Below, piece by piece: positions 1 through 8,303 of a stretch of 64,000 nucleotides of DNA. The stretch comes from Paracidovorax avenae. Its GTDB lineage: Bacteria > Pseudomonadota > Gammaproteobacteria > Burkholderiales > Burkholderiaceae_C. A program made the position numbers and the translations under genes. Position 1 is the first letter of the stretch. Every line of letters starts with the position of its first letter. Location: positions 5,305,501 through 5,369,500 of the forward strand of contig NZ_CP156079.1 in assembly GCF_040892545.1 (NCBI RefSeq). Reading direction: 5' to 3'. The notes under the pieces are model-generated. The model saw only the letters and a program-made list of their open reading frames with translations, made no database searches and was not told the DNA's origin.

Positions 1-180
1 TCGTCCGGCGTGGTGCTGCGCCGCATGCCGGAAGACGCCGCGGCCGCGGCCCAGGAACTTTTCGCGGCCCTGCGGGACTTCGATGACGTCGGTGTGAAAC
101 TCATCTGGGTGGAAACACCGCCGGACACACCGGACTGGGAAGGCGTGAGGGACCGCCTGCAACGGGCAGCCGCCGCCTGA
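1..180 (+). CDS. L-threonylcarbamoyladenylate synthase (Sua5/YwlC type), C-terminal end only
   Basis: Frame 1 is open from the window edge to the TGA at 178-180 (59 residues). The tail contains R-x-M-P-E-D-A and a stretch reading IWVETPPDTPDWEGVRDRL, which resembles the C-terminal Sua5 domain end of beta-proteobacterial long-form threonylcarbamoyl-AMP synthases. These make the activated threonylcarbamoyl donor for the t6A37 modification of ANN-decoding tRNAs. The catalytic YrdC-like domain lies outside the window. tsaB, another t6A gene, lies 5 kb downstream but in a separate transcription unit. Identification rests on a short segment, so it is probable rather than certain. Confidence 0.65.
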   Translation, partial: SSGVVLRRMPEDAAAAAQELFAALRDFDDVGVKLIWVETPPDTPDWEGVRDRLQRAAAA

Positions 181-276
181 ACCGCATTCACCGCGACGCC
201 TCGGCGACACGCCCGGTTGCAAAGCCTTACAGCGCCAGTCGTTACACTCTTGCTCAATTTTTCTGGAGAACAACAT

Positions 277-1227
277 ATGGCAGCAAATTGGATGCGCCGC
301 TCCTTCCTGATCGCCGCCTGTGCATCGGCGGCGCTCGTGGCAGCCTGCGGTTCCAGCACCACGGAGTCGGCGCTTTCGCCCGATCGCATCATCACCTTCG
401 GCGATGCCTTCACCGACGTTGGCCAGAACGGTGCCCTCTATACCGTGAATGACAGCTCCACCAACAACTGGACGCTGCAGATCGCCAACAATTACGGGGG
501 CACGCTCAGGCCCTCCTCGGCGGGCGGCACGGCCTACGCCCAGGGCAATGCCCGGGTGACGGCATCCACCGATGCCGCGGGTGGCTCGGCGCCTTCCATC
601 ACCCAGCAGATCACCACGTTCCTGGCATCCAATACGCTGGGCGACAGCAACCTCGTGCTCATGAACGGCGGCATCAGCGACCTCATCGCCGGCATGTCGG
701 CCGTGACTGCCGGCACGATGACGAACGACCAGTTCCTCTCGGCGGCGGCTACCGCCGGCAGCGATCTCGCCGCCCAGGTGCGCCGCCTGTCGAACGCGGG
801 CGCCAAGCACGTCGTGGTGATCGGTACCTACGACCTCGGCAAGAGCCCCTGGGCCGTGGCGCTGGGCCAGCAGAGCCTGCTGAGCACCGCGAGCACGCGG
901 TTCAACCAGTCCCTGCTCGTGAACATCGAGGACCTGGGCAAGACCGTGCTCTACGTGGACCTGGAGTACTACGGCAACCTGTTCACGGGCTCCCCGAGCG
1001 GATACAACTTCACCAACACGGACACCCCCGTGTGCACGTCGGTCGCCTCGGGCAACGACATCGGCATCGGCACGGGCCAGGTGAGCTCCCTGCGCTGCAG
1101 CGGGTCCACCCTGGTGAGCGGCGCGGACCAGAACCGCTACGTGTTCGCCGACAGCATCTACATGACGCCTTCCGCCCACCGCCAGTTCGGCACCTACGCC
1201 TACGACCGCCTGCGCGCCCGCTGGTGA
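277..1227 (+). CDS. SGNH-fold lipoprotein with degenerate catalytic residues (probable pseudoenzyme)
   Basis: 316 residues, starting at the ATG preceded by TGGAG (263-267); the longer upstream reading lacks a ribosome site. A signal peptide ends in a lipobox with Cys24 (LVAAC), so an outer-membrane lipoprotein is expected. The sequence aligns by eye with the intact SGNH lipoprotein at 2005-3156. Each catalytic block differs: block I reads FGDAFTD (Ala44 where the nucleophile Ser should be), block III reads NGGISD (Ser134 instead of Asn), and block V reads DSIYMTP (Tyr295 instead of His). Fold, Gly of block II and secretion signal are kept. I infer a binding or structural role, or a decaying esterase. 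A bidirectional terminator follows. Confidence 0.8.
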   Translation: MAANWMRRSFLIAACASAALVAACGSSTTESALSPDRIITFGDAFTDVGQNGALYTVNDSSTNNWTLQIANNYGGTLRPSSAGGTAYAQGNARVTASTDAAGGSAPSITQQITTFLASNTLGDSNLVLMNGGISDLIAGMSAVTAGTMTNDQFLSAAATAGSDLAAQVRRLSNAGAKHVVVIGTYDLGKSPWAVALGQQSLLSTASTRFNQSLLVNIEDLGKTVLYVDLEYYGNLFTGSPSGYNFTNTDTPVCTSVASGNDIGIGTGQVSSLRCSGSTLVSGADQNRYVFADSIYMTPSAHRQFGTYAYDRLRARW

Positions 1228-1240
1228 TCGGGGCGCCAGG

Positions 1241-1270
1241 AAAAAAGCCGACCCAAGGGTCGGCTTTTTC
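1241..1270. terminator. Bidirectional rho-independent terminator
   Basis: An 8-bp GC stem (GCCGACCC / GGGTCGGC) with an AA loop is flanked by A6 on the left and T5 on the right, so it can stop both the SGNH-like gene at 277-1227 and the convergent ompW transcript. Confidence 0.85.
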
Positions 1271-1291
1271 ATGCGCCATCGTTTCCGCAGT

Positions 1292-1984
1292 TCAGAACCG
1301 GTAACCGATGCCCACGGCGAAGACGTTGGGGTTCAGGCGGATGTCGATGGTCTGCCCACTGGAAAGATGCGTCTTGGTCTTCAGGAAGCTCTTGTAGTAG
1401 GCCGCATCGACGAACCACTTGTCGTTGATGTTCCAGACGAAGCCGATCTGCGGCGTGATGCCCCACTTGTCGTCGATGGACGCCGTCGTGGGATTGGCGG
1501 GCGTGCCGCCCGTGAGGCCGTTCAGCGTGGCAGTGGTGCGCTCCTTGAAGAACTTGGCGTAGGTCACGCCCAGCCCCACGTAGGGGCGGAAAGCGGACTT
1601 GGCCTCGCCGAAGCGGTACTGCGCGAACACGGTGGCGGGAAGCACCTTGGTTTCGCCGACCTTGCCTACGCCGCCAATCGCCCCGGCGCCCTGGAATTCA
1701 TGCTTGAACGGCATGCCGAACGGCACATCCACCGCCCAGTTGTCGGTCACCATGTAATTGATGCCGCCCGTGAATGCGGTATCCGAGCCCACGTCCACCT
1801 GGGTGTTGGGGAAGGCCGGAGCGGACAGGTTGCCGCTCTTGACCTGGGGCGAGATGTGCGTGGCACCCAGGCGTACGCTCCAGGTGCCTGCGACCTGCGC
1901 CGAGGCACCGGAGCAGGCGAGCAGCGCCAGTGCGCCGGCGGCCAGCGTGGCGGAGGAAGGAAGGGATGAGAGGAATCGAGCCAT
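1292..1984 (-). CDS. OmpW-family outer-membrane beta-barrel protein
   Basis: 230 residues from the ATG at 1984, which has AGGAG eight bases upstream; the longer open frame to 2110 runs into the neighbouring SGNH gene and is not used. A Sec signal peptide (Ala-rich, ending near ASA-Q) is followed by alternating beta-strand sequence, including the motif WNINDKWFVDAAYYKSF typical of OmpW, and the protein ends in YRF, the C-terminal aromatic signal read by the BAM complex. OmpW proteins are small eight-stranded porin-like channels for hydrophobic compounds. The gene starts 20 bases after the stop of the upstream SGNH lipoprotein and probably shares its transcript. Confidence 0.9.
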   Translation of the reverse strand: MARFLSSLPSSATLAAGALALLACSGASAQVAGTWSVRLGATHISPQVKSGNLSAPAFPNTQVDVGSDTAFTGGINYMVTDNWAVDVPFGMPFKHEFQGAGAIGGVGKVGETKVLPATVFAQYRFGEAKSAFRPYVGLGVTYAKFFKERTTATLNGLTGGTPANPTTASIDDKWGITPQIGFVWNINDKWFVDAAYYKSFLKTKTHLSSGQTIDIRLNPNVFAVGIGYRF

Positions 1985-2004
1985 GGCGAATACTCCTGTC
2001 CGCT

Positions 2005-3156
2005 TCAGAGCCAGCCCGCCTGGGCGAGCGAACGTGCCACCAGCTGACCGATCAGCTGATGACCGTAGGGGGTGGGGTGGAAGCTGTCGGCGAAGCCGTA
2101 GCTCTTCCACCAGTCGGCACCGCCGGTGGCGCCCGCAGGCGGGGTGGTGGCCGAGAGGGCGGCCGCGGTGCAGGTGGGGAAGTTGTAGGTCGGCAGGCCG
2201 TCGCTGTCCGTGCCCGCGACGGGGCAGGCCGGGGTGGTGACATTGGTCAGCTGGTACTGGGCGGGGTTGACGGCCTGGTCCTTGAAGTTGCTGTAGAAGT
2301 CCACCACCGCCACGCGGCTGTCCCCGCTCAGCGAGGCGCCGAGCTTGGCGTTGAAGGCCTGCACCCAGCCGTCGAACACGGCCGCAGCCTGGGTGGCCGC
2401 GGCGGAGCCATTGGCGGCGGAGATGCCGGCCAGCACGAAGCGGAAGCGCGGCGTGAGCGTCACGCCCGGCGCGTTGAGCACGGCGACCCGCTTGGCGCCC
2501 TTGTCCAGGACGTTGGCGCGGACGGTGGCAGCGAACTGCGTGGCCACCGCCTGCATGTACAGGCCGCCCACCTGGGCGAGCCCGGTGGCGCCGCCAGCGA
2601 AGGCACTGGAAACGGTGGCCGCATCGAGCTGCGTCAGCAGCAGCGTGCGGTAGGCGGCGCCACCGTCGCGGGACACGCGCAGGTAGGCGCCAATGATGTC
2701 CGCGGCATCATTGCCGCCGCCGTCGATCAGGACGAGATCGCCGTCTGAGAACCCGGCCGAGCCGGCATCCTTGATCTGCTGCAGGATCGAAGTGGGCGCA
2801 TTCGGGCCCGTGGGGTTGTTGATGCGGCTGCCGGCCACCGCATAGTTGGTGCAGCTGGAACTGGCGTTGAAGGAGGTGCCGTTGAAGAGGTAGTGGGCGC
2901 ACAGCGTCTGTCCGTAGTTGGACGCGACGCGTTCGGGCCAGATCTGCGTGGAACCCGCGCCCGTGGCTGCCGTGCCCTGCACGGTGAACTTGAAGCCGAA
3001 GGTGCCGCTGTCGGCCAGGCTGTCGCCCATGACCTTCACGGACGTCACCCGCGCGGCCGGCGTGGTGTCGGAACCGCCGCCGCCGCAGGCTGCGAGCATG
3101 CAGGCGGCGGCCACCACGGACCAGGACGCTCTGTTGTAGATGGTTTTAGAGATCAC
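2005..3156 (-). CDS. SGNH/GDSL hydrolase lipoprotein (intact catalytic blocks)
   Basis: 383 residues from a GTG start (3154-3156) preceded by GGAG at about six bases; an ATG further upstream has no ribosome site. Lipobox Cys24 follows a short signal peptide, then a Gly run. Block I is VMGDSLADSG (nucleophile Ser46), block III is GGGND, and block V is DSFHPTPYGH, so the Ser-Asn-His set of an SGNH esterase or lipase is complete. It lies directly upstream of ompW (20-base gap). It is a clear paralogue of the degenerate protein at 277-1227, from which it is separated by ompW, suggesting local duplication. Substrate unknown. Confidence 0.85.
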   Translation of the reverse strand: MISKTIYNRASWSVVAAACMLAACGGGGSDTTPAARVTSVKVMGDSLADSGTFGFKFTVQGTAATGAGSTQIWPERVASNYGQTLCAHYLFNGTSFNASSSCTNYAVAGSRINNPTGPNAPTSILQQIKDAGSAGFSDGDLVLIDGGGNDAADIIGAYLRVSRDGGAAYRTLLLTQLDAATVSSAFAGGATGLAQVGGLYMQAVATQFAATVRANVLDKGAKRVAVLNAPGVTLTPRFRFVLAGISAANGSAAATQAAAVFDGWVQAFNAKLGASLSGDSRVAVVDFYSNFKDQAVNPAQYQLTNVTTPACPVAGTDSDGLPTYNFPTCTAAALSATTPPAGATGGADWWKSYGFADSFHPTPYGHQLIGQLVARSLAQAGWL

Positions 3157-3350
3157 GTTTGCTCCGTCTGGATTGGGAAAAAAAGCACGATCGTGCGCTT
3201 TACCGGAACCCATCGTAATCCCGCAGACATTCCACGCAGGGCAGGGGAATCACCGATACCCACCCTGCCGGGTCTGCAAGATAAGTCGTGCGCCCCACTC
3301 AACCATTGGGATGCTACCCCGCCTAGTGTCCTGCGTGTTGCACCCCGGCC

Positions 3351-4889
3351 TCAGCGCTCCGACGCGGCCCAGTCCACCAGCGCCTCCATGGCCGGGCGGG
3401 CCGCCGCGGCGTTGGGATGGTTGGCCAGCGCCACGACCACGTAGCGGCGACCACCCGCGCCATGCACGATGCCGGCGAGCGCGGAGACGTCGCGCAGCGT
3501 GCCGGTCTTGAGGTGCGCGGCACGGGCGGCGCGGCCCATCGCGGAGCGGCGCAGGGTGCCGTCCGTCCCGGCGATGGGCAGGGAGGAAAGCAGTTCCGGC
3601 ATGACCGGCGAGGCCCAGGCGGTCTGCAGCATGCGCGCGAGCGATGCGGCGCTCACGCGCGCTTCGCGGCTCAGGCCCGCGCCGTTGTCCAGCACGGGCG
3701 GCTCGGTCCCCGGCATGCGCTGGCGCCACCACTGCGCCACGGCGTTGCGTGCACCGTCGAAGGTGGCCGTGCCGTTCTTCTGCAGCGCGATGGTCAGGAA
3801 GACCTGCTGCGTCATCACGTTGTTGCTGTATTTGTTGATGGCACGCACCGCTTCGGCCAGGGGCGGGGAGGCGACGGTGAACGACGGAGCGAGCCCCGCG
3901 GGCACCCGCCCCTCCCGCACGCTGCCGGTGAGCTTGCCGCCCAGTTCGCGCCACATGCCTTCCACCGCGCGGGCCGCGAAGCCCTGCGGGTCGGGCGGCG
4001 CCACGGACCAGACGCGCTCGCCGCAGGCTGCGGGGAACACGCCCTGGAAAGAGACGCTGCCCGCGGCATCGCCTGCCGCAGTCTCGGGCCGCAGCGCCGC
4101 GCGCCAGTCGCCGCATTCCGTGCCCGGCGCCGCGAGCGGCACCGTGGACGGCCATGGCGCCCCGGCCATCGGCGGCTCGGCCACCACGCGCGCCAGGCCG
4201 GCCGCCACGTCGGGCACGAAGGTCAGCGTGACCGATTTGAAATTGACCAGCAGCGCGTCCGGCGCGGCGTTGTAGGGACGCAGGGGCTCGCCGTCGAACA
4301 GCCCGGCGTCATGGGACGGCAGGTCGAAGGCGGAGCGATCGAGCACGATGTCGCCGACGATGACCTGCACGCCCTGTGCCTGCAGGCGCCGCAGCATCAG
4401 CCAGAGCCGCTCCATCACCAGCTGCGGGTCGCCCACGCCTTTGATGTACACATTGCCGCGCAGGCTGCCGCCTTGCGGCCTGGCGTCCAGATACACCGGG
4501 GTGTCCCAGGTGTAGGCCGGCCCCAGCAGTTCCAGCGCGGCGTAGGTGGTGACGAGCTTCATCACCGATGCCGGGTTCATCGGCTCCTGCGCGCGCCAGG
4601 ACAGGCGCGGCGGCTGGCGGCCGTCGGCATCGGCCACCACGAAGGCGACGGCATCGGAGGGCACCCTGGCGCGCTGCAGGGCCGCCTCCACCGCGGCCGG
4701 CAGGGCGGTGTCGGCAGTACGCACCGCCATTGCGGGGCGCCCGGCGGCGGCCGGAGCGGCTTTCTGCGGCTGGGCGGGCGCCGGGGGCGCGTACAGGACT
4801 CCGCAGGCCATGCAGGCCCCCAGGGCCAGCAGATGCCCACGGAGAGCAGCGAAAGGACGACGGGACGGAAGAAGGGTCTTTGCGGGCAT
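3351..4889 (-). CDS. dacB: D-alanyl-D-alanine carboxypeptidase/endopeptidase (PBP4, class C)
   Basis: 512 residues with an N-terminal signal peptide (cleavage probably near PAPAQ). All three penicillin-binding motifs are visible: SVMK (SxxK, in NPASVMKLV), SNN (in NKYSNNVMT) and KTG (in HLKTGTLRD). The inserted domain between the first and second motif is the PBP4 hallmark. The enzyme trims D-Ala and cleaves DD-crosslinks in periplasmic peptidoglycan. It is divergent from tsaB; the 121-base gap between them must hold both promoters. Length agrees with beta-proteobacterial DacB. Confidence 0.93.
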   Translation of the reverse strand: MPAKTLLPSRRPFAALRGHLLALGACMACGVLYAPPAPAQPQKAAPAAAGRPAMAVRTADTALPAAVEAALQRARVPSDAVAFVVADADGRQPPRLSWRAQEPMNPASVMKLVTTYAALELLGPAYTWDTPVYLDARPQGGSLRGNVYIKGVGDPQLVMERLWLMLRRLQAQGVQVIVGDIVLDRSAFDLPSHDAGLFDGEPLRPYNAAPDALLVNFKSVTLTFVPDVAAGLARVVAEPPMAGAPWPSTVPLAAPGTECGDWRAALRPETAAGDAAGSVSFQGVFPAACGERVWSVAPPDPQGFAARAVEGMWRELGGKLTGSVREGRVPAGLAPSFTVASPPLAEAVRAINKYSNNVMTQQVFLTIALQKNGTATFDGARNAVAQWWRQRMPGTEPPVLDNGAGLSREARVSAASLARMLQTAWASPVMPELLSSLPIAGTDGTLRRSAMGRAARAAHLKTGTLRDVSALAGIVHGAGGRRYVVVALANHPNAAAARPAMEALVDWAASER

Positions 4890-5010
4890 GGCCCGGGAGT
4901 CTAGCGATGCCCCCGGAGCAACCTGCCCGGGGCGCAGCGCGGATAATCCGTCCTCTCACACCTCTGCCCGCCCGGCACCGCGGCCGCGGGCCCGCCGCCC
5001 CCATCGCACC

Positions 5011-5793
5011 ATGCACCTGCTCGCCTTCGACACCAGCACCGACACCCTGTCCATCGCCGTCCAGCGGCCGATGGCGGATGGCGGGCCGGCGCGCCTCTGG
5101 CAGCGCAGCGCCCCCGGCGGGGCCCATGCGTCGGCCGGACTGCTGCCGGCGATCCGGGAGCTGCTGTCGGAGGCCGGGCTGTCGTTCGATACGCTGGACG
5201 CCATCGTCTTCGGCCGCGGGCCCGGCTCCTTCACCGGCTTGCGCACGGCCTGCGCCGTGGCCCAGGGCCTGGCATTCGGTGCCCGCGGCGGCGCAGGCGT
5301 TCCCGTGCTGCCGGTGGACACCCTGCTCGCGGTGGCCGAAGAGGCCCGGGCCGCCCATGGCTGCACGCAGGTGGTGGCAGTGCTCGACGCGCGGATGGAC
5401 GAGGTCTATGCGGCACGCTACGCATGGCACGCGGAAGGAGGATGGAGGGGCACCAGCGGCGACGATTTCGGCCTCTGCGCCCCGGAAGCCGTCGAGGTGC
5501 CGCAAGGCCATGTCGTCGCCGGCAATGCCCGCGCCGCCTACGGAGAACGCCTCGCGCCCGGAGCACCCGCCGCAGCGCACGTGGCGGCATTGCCCACGGC
5601 CGCAGCCCTGCTGCGCCTCGCGCCTGCGCTGCTGGCCGCCGGCCAGGCGGTGCCGGCTTCGGGAGCGCTGCCGCGCTACGTCCGCGACAAGGTGGCGCAG
5701 ACCACGGCCGAACGGGCCGCGGCCCGCGAGGCGGCATCCATTGCCGGCAACCCATCCGGCGCCACGGGCGCTGGCGCATCCCCGCAGCCATGA
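5011..5793 (+). CDS. tsaB: tRNA threonylcarbamoyladenosine complex subunit TsaB
   Basis: 260 residues starting MHLLAFDTST, the conserved ASKHA-fold opening; the open frame upstream of this ATG belongs to the antisense of dacB. The signature GRGPGSFTGLR is present near residue 70. TsaB has no complete active site but dimerises with TsaD in the complex that transfers threonylcarbamate to A37 of tRNA. The stop overlaps the rimI start in an ATGA, so the two are translationally coupled. A Sua5-type donor enzyme lies at the left window edge; tsaD is not in the window. Confidence 0.93.
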   Translation: MHLLAFDTSTDTLSIAVQRPMADGGPARLWQRSAPGGAHASAGLLPAIRELLSEAGLSFDTLDAIVFGRGPGSFTGLRTACAVAQGLAFGARGGAGVPVLPVDTLLAVAEEARAAHGCTQVVAVLDARMDEVYAARYAWHAEGGWRGTSGDDFGLCAPEAVEVPQGHVVAGNARAAYGERLAPGAPAAAHVAALPTAAALLRLAPALLAAGQAVPASGALPRYVRDKVAQTTAERAAAREAASIAGNPSGATGAGASPQP

Positions 5794-6263
5794 GTGCCCA
5801 GTTCCCCGACCCGGACGAAGTCCGCTTCGAACCGCTCACGCCCGGACGCCTGGACGCATTGCTGGAGATCGAGCGGCAGGCCTATTCGCACCCCTGGACG
5901 CGCGGCAATTTCACGGACGCGCTGGCTGCAGGCTACGAAGCGCCGCTGCTGGTGGCCGGCAACGGGGAGCTGATCGGCTATTTCGTGGCCATGCGCGGCG
6001 TGGACGAAGTCCACCTGCTCAACCTTACCGTCGCACCCACCCACCAGCGCCAGGGCTGGGCGCGCGTGCTGCTCGACGCGCTCGTGCTCTGGGCGCGTGG
6101 CCAGCGGGCGCAGTGGCTCTGGCTGGAAGTGCGCGTGAGCAACCAGCGCGCCCGCGACATTTACCTGGCCCACGGTTTCCGCACCGTGGGGGAACGCAAG
6201 CGCTACTATCCCGCGGCCGACGGGGGCCGCGAAGACGCCATCGTGATGAGCCGACCCCTATGA
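5790..6263 (+). CDS. rimI: Ribosomal protein bS18 N-terminal alanine N-acetyltransferase
   Basis: 157 residues in the GNAT fold. Motif A (LNLTVAPTHQRQGWARVLLDAL, with the acetyl-CoA pyrophosphate loop Q-R-Q-G-W-A) and the C-terminal GFRTVGERKRYYP block typical of RimI are seen. Starts in an ATGA overlap with tsaB and ends in an ATGA overlap with the next gene, so tsaB-rimI-UDG-like form one coupled operon. The tsaB-rimI pairing is common in proteobacteria. Note that the first 8 residues are an unusually acidic leader (SAQFPDPDE). Confidence 0.9.
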   Translation: MSAQFPDPDEVRFEPLTPGRLDALLEIERQAYSHPWTRGNFTDALAAGYEAPLLVAGNGELIGYFVAMRGVDEVHLLNLTVAPTHQRQGWARVLLDALVLWARGQRAQWLWLEVRVSNQRARDIYLAHGFRTVGERKRYYPAADGGREDAIVMSRPL

Positions 6264-7075
6264 GCCTCGACCTCGACGCCCGCCAGCGCGCCATGCTGGC
6301 CGAAATGGGCATCACCGTATGGGCGCCCTCCCCCGTGCCCCCGGCCGCGGCGCAGGCGGCCCCGGTACCGCCCGCGCCGCCGGCCGTGCCCGCCCCCGTG
6401 CGTGCCTCCACAATCCAGGCCCCGCCGCCTGGAGCCGCAGGCGTGCCGCAGGCGACCACGCCGGCCGCGCCACGGTCCGCCGCTCCCGTGCAGCCTCCTC
6501 CGGCAGCGCCCGCCGCCGGGGTACGCACGCCGGAAACCAACGGGCCGGTTCTGCGGCTCCATGCGCCGCAGCCCCTCTATCCGCAGGCCGACCCCGCCGC
6601 CACGCCCACCGAGCTCGGCAGCGGCTGGCTCGTGGTCGGCGAAAGCCTGTCGCCGGACGCTCCTTTGTCCGGGGACGCCGGCAAGCTGCTCGACAACATG
6701 CTGCGCGCGATGCGGCTGCACCGCCATCCGCGTACGCATTTCTCCGCCGTGGAACGGGCTGCCCCCGGGACGACAGAAGGTCCGGAGGACGCTGCCGGGT
6801 CACTGCAGACCGCGATTGCCACGCTGCGGCCGGCGATGGTGCTGGTGCTGGGCCTGCCGGCCGCCCGCGCCGTGCTGGGCAGCCGCGAGCCGCTCGGCCG
6901 GCTGCGCGCCACGGCACACCAGTTGCCGGACGGCACGCCCGCCGTCGTCACCTACGACCCGGCCTATCTGCTGCGCGCGCCCGAAGCCAAGGCTGCCGCC
7001 TGGGCCGACCTGTGCCGGGCGCTCGCGCACGTGCGGGCGGCATCGGCACCGGGGTCTCCGGCCACCGGGCACTGA
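6260..7075 (+). CDS. Family-4-like uracil-DNA glycosylase relative with altered motifs
   Basis: 271 residues; start overlaps the rimI stop (ATGA). Residues about 22-90 are a Pro/Ala-rich linker. The C-terminal half keeps the family-4/5 UDG layout: VVGES at 125-129 in place of the GEAPG motif, followed by GDAGKLLDNML (usually G-x-A-G-x-L-L), and TYDPAYLLR at 231-239 where active enzymes have T-Y-H-P-(A/S)-Y. The catalytic-type His is Asp233 here, and only one Cys (in ADLCRAL) is found, so the 4Fe-4S cluster of family 4 cannot form. The position after rimI is where beta-proteobacteria often carry a UDG. Activity on uracil is doubtful; DNA binding without catalysis is possible. Confidence 0.7.
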   Translation: MSLDLDARQRAMLAEMGITVWAPSPVPPAAAQAAPVPPAPPAVPAPVRASTIQAPPPGAAGVPQATTPAAPRSAAPVQPPPAAPAAGVRTPETNGPVLRLHAPQPLYPQADPAATPTELGSGWLVVGESLSPDAPLSGDAGKLLDNMLRAMRLHRHPRTHFSAVERAAPGTTEGPEDAAGSLQTAIATLRPAMVLVLGLPAARAVLGSREPLGRLRATAHQLPDGTPAVVTYDPAYLLRAPEAKAAAWADLCRALAHVRAASAPGSPATGH

Positions 7076-7128
7076 GGGCCCGGGGCCGCCGCAGTGCCCG
7101 CACGGGCGGCCCGCCCTGACACGCGGCC

Positions 7129-7160
7129 GTCACATGGCCGCTCTTGCGCAATGCGATAAT
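7129..7160 (+). promoter_or_regulatory. Candidate sigma-70 promoter of corA
   Basis: GATAAT at 7155-7160 is a good -10 hexamer; the -35 region (GTCACA around 7129-7134) is weak and the spacing long (20). A start near 7166-7168 would place the transcript start directly before the uORF ribosome site at 7177-7180. Confidence 0.4.
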
Positions 7161-7188
7161 TCGCAACTTGCTTTTTGGAGAAAGCTCC

Positions 7189-7212
7189 GTGGAAACCTAC
7201 CCCAGTCGGTAG
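7189..7212 (+). CDS. Putative leader peptide (7 codons, GTG start) upstream of corA
   Basis: GTG GAA ACC TAC CCC AGT CGG TAG encodes M-E-T-Y-P-S-R. A strong Shine-Dalgarno GGAG sits at 7177-7180, eight bases upstream, itself able to pair with CTCC at 7185-7188. The stop codon is the last part of a small CTACC/GGTAG hairpin (7197-7212) and abuts the long hairpin at 7212-7256. This arrangement resembles attenuator uORFs that sense ribosome stalling. Only the sequence geometry supports it; expression is unproven. Confidence 0.4.
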   Translation: METYPSR

Positions 7213-7256
7213 CTTTCAACTCCCGGCATGCCCAGGGCCTTCGGGGGGTTGAAAGC
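7212..7256 (+). promoter_or_regulatory. Long hairpin in the corA 5' leader
   Basis: GCTTTCAAC at 7212-7220 pairs perfectly with GTTGAAAGC at 7248-7256, and TCCC/GGGG extends the stem inward; the loop is about 18 bases. It begins at the last base of the uORF stop codon and lies 59 bases before the corA start. No U-tract follows, so it is not a simple terminator. I do not recognise it as a known riboswitch class. Confidence 0.5.
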
Positions 7257-7314
7257 ACCTCCCTTATCCCCTTCGCCAACGGCGCCGCGGCGCCAACCCA
7301 CCGGGAACGAGCCC

Positions 7315-8301
7315 ATGCTCAACATCTTCACGCTCGCCAACGGCCGCCTCGTCCAGGAAGAGATCGAATCCCTGGAAGAACTGGCCCGCTTCCAGCCGAT
7401 CTGGGTGGACCTGGAATCGCCCACGCTCGAGGAAAAGCGCTGGATCAAGCAGCATTACGGCCTGCAGATCCCCGCGGACGCGATGGACGAGGACATCGAG
7501 GAATCCGCCCGCTTCTACGAGGAAGACAACGGCGAGCTGCATATCCGCAGCGACTTCCTGATCGACGACGAGGACAACCCCCGCTCGGTGCGCGTGGCCT
7601 TCATCCTCAACCTGGTCAACGACACGCTCAAGAGCAAGGGCGTGCTGTTTTCCATCCACGACGAGGACCTGCCCGTCTTCCGGCTGCTGCGCATGCGCGC
7701 GCGCCGGGCGCCGGGCCTGATCGAGGATGCCAAGGAAGTGCTGCTCAAGCTCTTCGACCTGGATGCGGAGTATTCCGCCGACACGCTCGAGGGCATCTAC
7801 GACGAGCTCAAGGAAGTGAGCACCCAGGTGCTGGCGGGCGACGTGACGGATGCGCGCGCCGGCGAGGTGCTGGCCGCCATCGCGCGCCAGGAGGACCTGA
7901 ACGGCCGCATCCGCCGCAACGTGATGGACACGCGCCGCGCCGTGAGCTTCATGATGCGCAGCAAGATGCTGAACGCCGAGCAGTTCGAGGACGCGCGGCA
8001 GATCCTGCGCGACATCGAGTCGCTGGACAACCACACGGCGTTCCTGTTCGACAAGATCAACTTCCTGATGGACGCCACGGTCGGCTTCATCAACATCAAC
8101 CAGAACAAGATCATCAAGATCTTCTCGGTGGCGAGCGTCGCGCTGCTGCCGCCCACGCTGATCGCGAGCGTGTACGGGATGAACTTCCAGTTCATGCCGG
8201 AGCTGCAGTGGAGCTACGGCTACGCCTACGGCATCGCGCTGATGGTGGCGAGCGCGGTCGGGCCGATGTGGTACTTCCGCAAGCGCGGCTGGTTGAAATG
8301 A
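7315..8301 (+). CDS. corA: CorA-family magnesium/cobalt transporter
   Basis: 328 residues, starting MLNIFTL; the in-frame upstream extension to 7228 crosses the leader hairpin and is Pro-rich, so it is rejected. The large cytoplasmic alpha/beta domain is followed by two C-terminal membrane helices; the selectivity motif YGMNF closes the first helix, and the protein ends in a basic cluster (RKRGWLK), as in all CorA channels. It mediates Mg2+ (and Co2+/Ni2+) uptake across the inner membrane as a homopentamer. Only a GAACGAG weak ribosome site precedes the start. Control through the structured leader at 7167-7314 is likely. Confidence 0.92.
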   Translation: MLNIFTLANGRLVQEEIESLEELARFQPIWVDLESPTLEEKRWIKQHYGLQIPADAMDEDIEESARFYEEDNGELHIRSDFLIDDEDNPRSVRVAFILNLVNDTLKSKGVLFSIHDEDLPVFRLLRMRARRAPGLIEDAKEVLLKLFDLDAEYSADTLEGIYDELKEVSTQVLAGDVTDARAGEVLAAIARQEDLNGRIRRNVMDTRRAVSFMMRSKMLNAEQFEDARQILRDIESLDNHTAFLFDKINFLMDATVGFININQNKIIKIFSVASVALLPPTLIASVYGMNFQFMPELQWSYGYAYGIALMVASAVGPMWYFRKRGWLK

Positions 8302-8303
8302 AT

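Noticed and set aside
1292..2110. Longer start of ompW at 2110
   Set aside because: It would overlap the SGNH stop by 100 bases, while AGGAG before the ATG at 1984 gives a proper signal peptide.
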